DNA of 64,000 nt from Sanghuangporus weigelae (taxonomy: Eukaryota; Basidiomycota; Agaricomycetes; Hymenochaetales; Hymenochaetaceae), in contig CP137324.1 in assembly GCA_033182465.1 (NCBI GenBank), positions 1,302,001-1,366,000 of the forward strand. The letters are read 5' to 3'. This document shows positions 57,805 through 64,000 of the stretch, piece by piece. A program made the translations under genes and the position numbers. Every line of letters starts with the position of its first letter. Position 1 is the first letter of the stretch. Below the pieces are notes generated by a model, which did not search any database, was not told the origin of the DNA, and saw only the letters and a program-made list of their open reading frames with translations.

Positions 57805-59676
57805 CTATCTTTCTTCGAGTCCGTTATGTGGCCTATCAAACATAGAGAGGTTCCCTCCGTATTCATAGATAAATACCAGGAACTGACTAGACTCATCGCG
57901 AAGGAATCCTTGCCGTTCGACCGGGTGAAGATACCGCCTTATCATCTCTTCTCTCATGTCCGAGGGCTCCTGAAGTAAGATTGTACACGGATTATTTAGA
58001 TGACGAGGCGTCTGCGTTGTTGGGGTTGGGGAACTCTGAGATCGTTTCGCTAATCCCAAATATGTTTTTCCAAACGTCTCCAGAAGTTTCTCGTACATAA
58101 TGTATGACTGCTCAACGATCTGTTCCTGAGCGTAATCCGGCTCGCTCGTAATACATCCAATTTTCGCTGCAATGGAGTCCCATAGATCGTAGCATTGTAC
58201 CTGAAGCGGAAATGGTTACTATTTGCTGCAGAATCAAAGTAAGTGACGGGCTCACGTTGACCTCTCTACTACATTGCAAGACTTCTAGATACAGCCAATA
58301 TAGTAATTCCACATTAATCTCGCGAAAACCGATGGGCGTCCGCTGGAAATCGGTGTTTTTGGACTGCCACCGTAGTCGTAAAATGCGACTAAATAACTCC
58401 TGATCTAGAGGAAAGACGTTGATAGCATCCAATAGAGAAGATAGTTGCGTAGTTATTCGAGTCACTGTTGGCCGATCCGTCGGACTTCTGGCCAGCAACC
58501 TCTGCATATCCGCCAGATACCAGAGTATAACGAAGGCGATAAATGTGCCCCTTCGTCCCGGTAGTCGGATAACTGCGGAACTTCTCCGTTTATTATGGCA
58601 AATAATACTTTCACATCTTGTTCGAGATGAGCATAGGGTAGCTTTGCCGTTAACAACTCCTAATGACAAGTAGTAGTGAGACCAACTTGCAATACCGAGA
58701 GGTGAAGCGCTCACGTAAATTGTCATACCATAGGCCAGACATCTGTCGCCTTACTCCGTTTGGCTTCTACCCCAATTCTGTGAGAAATAGTTCTATAGCT
58801 ATCCATCGTGTAGAGCCTCTATGTTGTCCATCGTGTATAGTGGAGACAAAGTTCCCTTGCGAAGAATTAAGCATGCGAGAGATGCCGAAATCGCAAATCA
58901 AAGGATGGCAATACTCCGCAATAAGAATACTGTCTTTGGTGTAAGTCAATAGATCTACCCGAGATTATTAGGACAAGGTTCACTTATATCACGCACAGCT
59001 TTTATATTGAAATGGACGGTGTCTCGATCGTGTATGTATTTGAGCCCTTCGGCTATTCCGAGTGCCTAGAGGAATCTGTAAATAGTGAGTGCAGATGTAA
59101 TGACAATGCACTACTCATTAACTCCGCAATATCAAAGTCCTTACGCTTCTTCAAGAATTCTCTTGCCGTACCGTATTTCAGATATCAGAGATGGGTAACC
59201 CTTCTCAAGCATGTAACCAAGAAATGGCAGTACATTGACGATCCAATTCTTGCCAAACAACCATCTCTCTCGCAAGCGTCGACGCAACGAATCAACCCTC
59301 ACCGTTAGTTACTCTTACAGTAAACTTTCTTACCTTAGCAAACCTTTTCGTCGCTGTACAATTGGACTCGGAGACTCTTGATTGCAACCTTCGCTTTGTC
59401 ACCTTTTGCGCATACTATGCGACGGCCTTGAAGATGCACGGACCGTACGTGTCCAACGAACACGTCGCAATACCCCCCATGGGTATCCTTCGCTATACTT
59501 TTATCAGAAATGCGACCTGATAAATCCAAATGCTTGAGGCTCGAAAGTATCCTAGACAGTGGACTTTCGGTGCCATTCTGTCCCAGTGCACCGGAAGTCA
59601 TTTGTTCATCAGTTGCACCCGTCGAGGAGGTCCTGCGAATAACACTCGGTTGTCCAGAAGATCTGCCGTGAAACAT
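57805..59676 (-). pseudogene. decayed kinase (copy 2) fused in frame to an ARID domain
   Basis: The N-terminal exon from ATG 59676 (MFHGRSSGQPSVIRRTSS) parallels kinase copy 1: THGGYCDVFVGHVRS and KAKVAIKSLRVQL. It then hits a frameshift (DEKVC-stop, near 59335), and the next exon has two further small deletions (near 59240 and 59190). The catalytic loop is HFNIKA, so the essential Asp is Asn; the following Asn of KxxN is Ser (DSILI); DFG is kept. The C-lobe (ARSPTDRPTVTRITTQLSSL) runs without a break into an ARID domain (LFSRILRLRWQSKNTDFQRT, EINVELLYWLYLEVLQCSRE), intron, VQCYDLWDSIAAKIGC, then a tail that resembles the ARID gene (MIRRYLHPVERQGF), stop 57805. Kinase activity is lost; whether the C-lobe-ARID part is expressed is unknown. 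Confidence 0.8.
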
Positions 59677-60061
59677 AACGATGGAAAGCCAGATGAGGAT
59701 GCAAATGAGATTTATACAAGATAGAGAGATAACCCATCACTTCCCACACCAAAACACATTCGAAAAAGATAAAGAAAGAAAGAAAACAAAAAACCGAAAG
59801 ACAATAAGGCCCTCAAGTTGACAGTAGCGTGGAACTTATTCATGCTGTGAAGATCGAGCCTATTGATCATGAGAAGCAGTTTGAAAGATTGGGACAAACC
59901 TGATTCCAGAGTTAAGTTTCTATTTCATTTCCATGTTGGAATGTTTAAAAGCAAATCCTCGGGTAGTTAATTGAAGAATGGACGTAGATTACATATAGAA
60001 TGCAAGGTATAAACAAGGGCGATGTCTACCCTTACCGGTCGATAAGCAAGGGCCCGGCCAC

Positions 60062-60702
60062 TCAAAGTTTCGCCTTTGGACCCTTAGCAGCCTGTAAGCG
60101 AGAAAAGAAAAATCACAATGATCAGAAAATGCATAAAAATGACCAAGCGAATAAGACCGACCTTCAGCACCTCATTTAGCTTCGTAGCAAGCATCATGTT
60201 CCCTCTGGTTTTCAATTTGCCTGTCATGAAGGCACGTTGTCCATCGAGCTACGATAAAATATGGCACGAGACTCAGCTAAGTTGAAAAAGTCGAATAAAA
60301 CGACGCACCTTGCCGTCAGCGAGCTGCACAAAGGTGTCATCCGACAAAATTATGGTGACGTCCGCCTTGGGTTGTGCGGGCCCTTTGTAGACCGTACCCG
60401 TTTTCTTCAAGTCTATCGTCCACACTCCCTCATTGCCCGCTTCGTTCTTGATGCGAAGCTCGAAGATGCCATTGGCCTACATTACCCAGAAACCATATAA
60501 ATAAGTAAGTGTATGATGTAAGAAGGGTGACGAGAAATGAACCTTTTTTATTTGTGCCTTCTTCTCGGCCTCGCTGAATTTCTCGAACGCACCGCCAAGC
60601 TCGGACAGAACGTCAGACGACTACAATGCACCATCAGTAGGAAGTACAGTGTTTGTCATCACAAAAATGTACCTTATAGCCTTCGACTTTGATATCAGAC
60701 AT
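60062..60702 (-). CDS. SCP2 sterol-carrier/lipid-transfer protein, peroxisomal
   Basis: Five exons (60702-60673, 60620-60543, 60476-60309, 60248-60162, 60091-60062) give 130 residues. The SCP2 fold is read as SSDVLSELGGAFEKFSEAEK, GVWTIDLKKTGTVYKGPAQP, KADVTIILSDDTFVQLADGK, LDGQRAFMTGKLKTRGNMML and ATKLNEVLKAAKGPK. The C-terminus is -AKL, a PTS1 peroxisomal signal. The small single-domain form binds lipids or acyl-CoA rather than catalysing thiolysis. All introns are GT-AG. Complete gene. Confidence 0.94.
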
Positions 60703-62275
60703 GGTCGTGCAAGCAAGTGGAACGACTCAACAAGAGACGAAGATGAGCGCGATGAAGTGCCAATTGTGATCGTCGCGCGCGTCGCCGAAATTGATCTGAC
60801 ATGTGATATAGCCCCACACAACTACAAAAAATAATCAAACATATGAATCAACAAAATCACAAGAGCACAGAAATGCACCCGAGTACAGAGAAAATATCCA
60901 ATCAAATTGTGACTTCGAACAGTAAGCAATAATTTCTGCTCACTGTAGTTACATAATTCACCTTCCGTAGGTGTATAGTACCTGATGTACGAAATCTCTT
61001 GACGAGACATGATATTAATTATTCATTCCTTCACGCTGGTATTTTTGCTAGAACGAAGACCTTTACTAGACTCTAGTTCTGTTTACCCTCTATACAACAA
61101 CCCCAGGCGATTCCAATTGAATCACTTCAGTGTCCTGTCTTCAGATCACTTCGATTGTTCACCGTCCTATGGAAATCGACGGAACAGAGACCTCCGATCG
61201 CACTGGTCGAGTATGAAGGCGGCGGAATCACCGACCTAGTCTTTTGCCAGATATATCGCAAGTGTCCTCATCCTCGTACAACTATTCAGTTCTCGAAGTT
61301 CGTCATTTCGTGAACGGTCTAAATTGCTGGCATGCGCGGCGACGTTTCTCTATAAATCAGAAGAGACGTACAAGCACCGTAGAGAGAGGGTGGCCGGCTC
61401 AGAATGGCCCTTCTGCTGAGCGCTATACCGGATAATCATTCTATCAGGACTCTGGTCCGGTACAGGCCGAAGCTGAGTCACAGTATGAATCTGAGAGTCG
61501 CAGAGCGAGCGGGAGCATACATCACATCAGAGACAAAATTTGACCGGAAATGATCCTCGTCATGTTGAGGCCAAGAATGTCGCAGGGATGGTGGTCCTTT
61601 GTCTGCATACACGTTCTCCTTGCAAAATCATTCTTGTACCCATAAGAAGTCTTTATCGAAGAGGCCAAGGAGAACCATAGTCTTAGAGTTGTTCGGTCAC
61701 CTATTTGGATAAATTGTCCTCGCGAACGACATTTATCAGGGAATAAACAGGTTCCGTTACTCCGCTCGTGCGGCATTGGTCATGATCGAGCTAAAGCTCG
61801 ATTCACGCTACCTCGAGAAAACACCCAGAGATCAAGTGACGCACGAAACCCATCACGGTACAGACACAGGGTCAGCGTTGGGGAAACGACGGGATCGCTC
61901 GTAATTCCGGTGGTCATAGGACTAAGGCTGAACTGAAGACTTGTTTTGACACGAAATACCTTTCGTACAAACACCCATCCGGCTCGGACTTTCCGTTACC
62001 AACGTAAAGATCAATCCATTGAACCAGGTCATGGACAACACGAGGAGACCTCATTCCAGACTTAAGCACGTCCTTTGTATGCGGAGAATTGTTGAAGACC
62101 GATTATAGATTGGCTAACCGCGGCACTGCCGCGTGTCCGGATTGAACTTCCTATCAAGAATATCGCTGGCATTCAGGACAATCGATGCTCCAAGAGCACC
62201 CGTTAAAGACAGGACGATTTGTAAAGACCGTAAGCATGTCAGCCTTTTAAATCTTGAGATCCCGAAACTGTGTAG
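60703..62275. other. intergenic, no recognisable gene
   Basis: About 1.6 kb upstream of SCP2 and downstream of MED22. Short frames on both strands, none with a domain or credible splice partners. No repeat noticed. Confidence 0.4.
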
Positions 62276-62835
62276 TCATCTGCCGCTAACATCCTCCGAG
62301 TTTGGTTCGTTCGTCGTTCTATCTTTCGTTGTGCTGAGTAGCTCATTCAAGAGCTCTGCAACCCTCTTTTTAGCCTCTTTTGCATCGGACCTAGCTTCGC
62401 TGAGTGCCCTATCACGTTGCTGGGAAATCTGCGATTCGTCAGAAAGGAGCAACAGGAGTTTCATAGAGTGCGTGATCGAGAGTAATGACTGGGCTGCGCG
62501 AACCATGGACTCGGCGCGACACTGTGCTATGAAGGACTCTTGAGCGATCCTAAACTTGTCCTTGTCGCCAATCTAAGGTGCAAAAGTACAATAAGATAAC
62601 AAATAAAAGAGGAATTGACGGGACGGACCGAAGCAAGGTTAACGATATCGACCATGCCGTCGACAAGCGTTTCGACTTCAACATCAATCTTCTTGTTCCA
62701 TTCTTCTTCAATCAGATCAAGATACTCGTCTGAGTTCTGATCGACAATAGACTGAGATTGAGAAGCCGAGGGACGAAGACGGGCACTCGGCAGAGCAGAT
62801 GGTCGAGAAACGTCTGTTTGTGTAATATCTGCCAT
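62276..62835 (-). CDS. MED22: Mediator complex subunit 22
   Basis: Med22 (yeast Srb6) is a head-module subunit of the RNA polymerase II Mediator. Two exons (62835-62629 and 62572-62276) give 167 residues. The core EEEWNKKIDVEVETLVDGMV, then DIVNLASIGDKDKFRIAQES, and RAESMVRAAQSLLSITHSMK with LLLLLSDESQI match the Surf5/Med22 family, and a helical tail follows. The splice (GTCCGT donor) restores LAS-IGDKDKF. Complete gene, divergent from the SDR at 63.6 kb. Confidence 0.93.
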
Positions 62836-63624
62836 GGTTATGGTGGTGGTTTCGGGGAAGTTTGAGCGCGGATCACTGATCGACGTTCCTGTACATCACT
62901 TCTTTATATGGTTTTTCATGACACTTTCCTTTCCCTCCGATGTTCCCTTACGTTTTTCTTCATCCTCCAGCATATGCGAATCCGCATATGGTTGAATGGA
63001 AATCTAAGTAAGAATTAGCTCTGTTTCTCTGCTCTGTCCATGCCGTGCGTTATCATGGAGAAATCTGACTTTACTATCCCCGACGAGGAGAAAGTCGCCC
63101 ACAGAAAGGTCCTACCCTGATGAAAGTAGCACTTCGCTTGGCCTAACTTTGTCATCTGCTTTTGTCTTGCTGAATGTCTTGTTCGAACACGCGCAAAGAA
63201 ATGTCCAATGGTGCTGGCCGGCTCAACTATCAATTTATGCCTGCTTCAATTGAGTGCTAGTGAATCTGGTACACGTGTATAGACCTCATATTCATAGTCG
63301 GAACTGCAATGGACCTGGATTCTGTCCGGGTCCTTTCTCCGGTTCTCGTCATTGTCTCGTAAGGGGCCCGCATCCACGAGTCAGTCTGTTGTTCTGCCTG
63401 TTCTGGAAGCTTGGATCGATCGAGATGGTGCTATCAGAGGTGGCCCGCGAGGGGCACCGTAGAATTTCGGTGTTCGGTGGGCCCTGGTGGGCCTAATCTT
63501 GAAACAAAGAAGGGTCGCGTCCCTTTTCGCTTCGAAACTGATAAATATGCGAGCCGTCATGCTCAGTTCGTCCCGTAATTCTAATTTCCTCGACTTCTCC
63601 CTCGACCAGTACAGTACTCCAACA

Positions 63625-64000
63625 ATGGGCTCCTTCTACGTGGCAGATGGCCCGAATGCTGCAACAATTCCATTCACCAACTACACCCCGCGCGTTGCCA
63701 TTGTCACAGGTGCCGCACAAGGCATTGGCCGAGCAATAGCCTACCGACTCGCAGACGAAGGCATTGACGTTGTAGTCAATGATATTCCTTCGAAGCAGAA
63801 GCAACTGGATGCAGTCGTCGAGGGCTTGAGAGACAAGGGTCGGCGAGCAATTGCCGTGCCAGGGGACATCTCCACCGAGTCCTTTGTTTCTGTTATGGTC
63901 GAGAAGACGGCTCTCGAATTTGGGAGTGTCGATATTGTAGGAATTTACGTTGTCTTTTCTGATTTTATCTGACCACGCTAATAGATGGTTGCGAACGCGG
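63625..64000 (+). CDS. short-chain dehydrogenase/reductase (SDR copy 3), 5' part
   Basis: The first exon (ATG 63625 to 63936) reads MGSFYVADGPNAATIPFTNY, TPRVAIVTGAAQGIGRAIAY, DEGIDVVVNDIPSKQK and EFGSVDI; an intron (63937-63984) precedes MVANA, where the window ends. It is collinear with copies 1 and 2, including intron position and phase. In-frame ATGs upstream (63547, 63559) could extend the N-terminus with about 26 residues; the chosen start matches copy 1. The visible cofactor loop is intact. Confidence 0.9.

Noticed and set aside
61009-61440. Short plus-strand frames upstream of SCP2
   Set aside because: No conserved motif, no splice continuity, composition like the flanking non-coding DNA.

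Overview
The window is nuclear DNA of a filamentous basidiomycete, most likely an Agaricomycete. The genes are split by many very short GT-AG introns (about 50-60 nt). Gene types, the expanded kinase and short-chain dehydrogenase families, HMG-box proteins and a Copia retrotransposon all fit that group. Gene models below were built by hand from splice signals and frame continuity. For several genes the exon lengths sum exactly to a whole number of codons (UNG1, BBP, DnaJ, SWD2, MGM1, both HMG genes, the first SDR, SCP2, MED22).

Region 1 (1-7.9 kb) opens with the 3' part of a cystathionine lyase gene that reads without a stop into a mevalonate kinase, an apparent fused gene. It faces a sesquiterpene synthase on the minus strand tail to tail. 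About 3.8 kb with no firm gene follows.

Region 2 (7.9-29.6 kb) is a dense housekeeping block: dolichol kinase (SEC59), uracil-DNA glycosylase, a bZIP factor with an odd basic region, branchpoint-binding protein (SF1/BBP), an rRNA m5C methyltransferase (RCM1/NSUN5), a type I DnaJ with a 6-nt micro-exon, RNA polymerase subunit RPB5, the COMPASS/CPF WD protein SWD2, and the SWR1 zinc-HIT subunit VPS71.

Region 3 (29.6-39.7 kb) has a repeat-rich strip, then MGM1 (mitochondrial inner-membrane dynamin) flanked by two HMG-box-type genes that look like paralogues, then the AAA+ ATPase MGS1/WRNIP1 with its UBZ zinc finger.

Region 4 (39.8-59.7 kb) is an accessory, decaying, transposon-rich segment. 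It holds a 624-bp TA-type MITE, an intact SDR gene, and a 639-bp hAT-type MITE with a perfect 8-bp target duplication. Then come a protein kinase with a frameshifted TPR tail, a damaged ARID-domain (SWI1-like) gene, and a second SDR copy broken by a 5.9-kb Copia element with identical LTRs. The segment ends with a decayed second kinase whose C-lobe runs in frame into a second ARID domain. SDR, kinase and ARID sequences recur, so the segment was probably built by local duplication followed by decay.

Region 5 (60-64 kb) returns to ordinary genes: an SCP2 sterol-carrier protein with a peroxisomal C-terminus, Mediator subunit MED22, and the start of a third SDR copy cut by the window end. I found no rRNA, tRNA or CRISPR. 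No bacterial-style regulatory sites are expected here.
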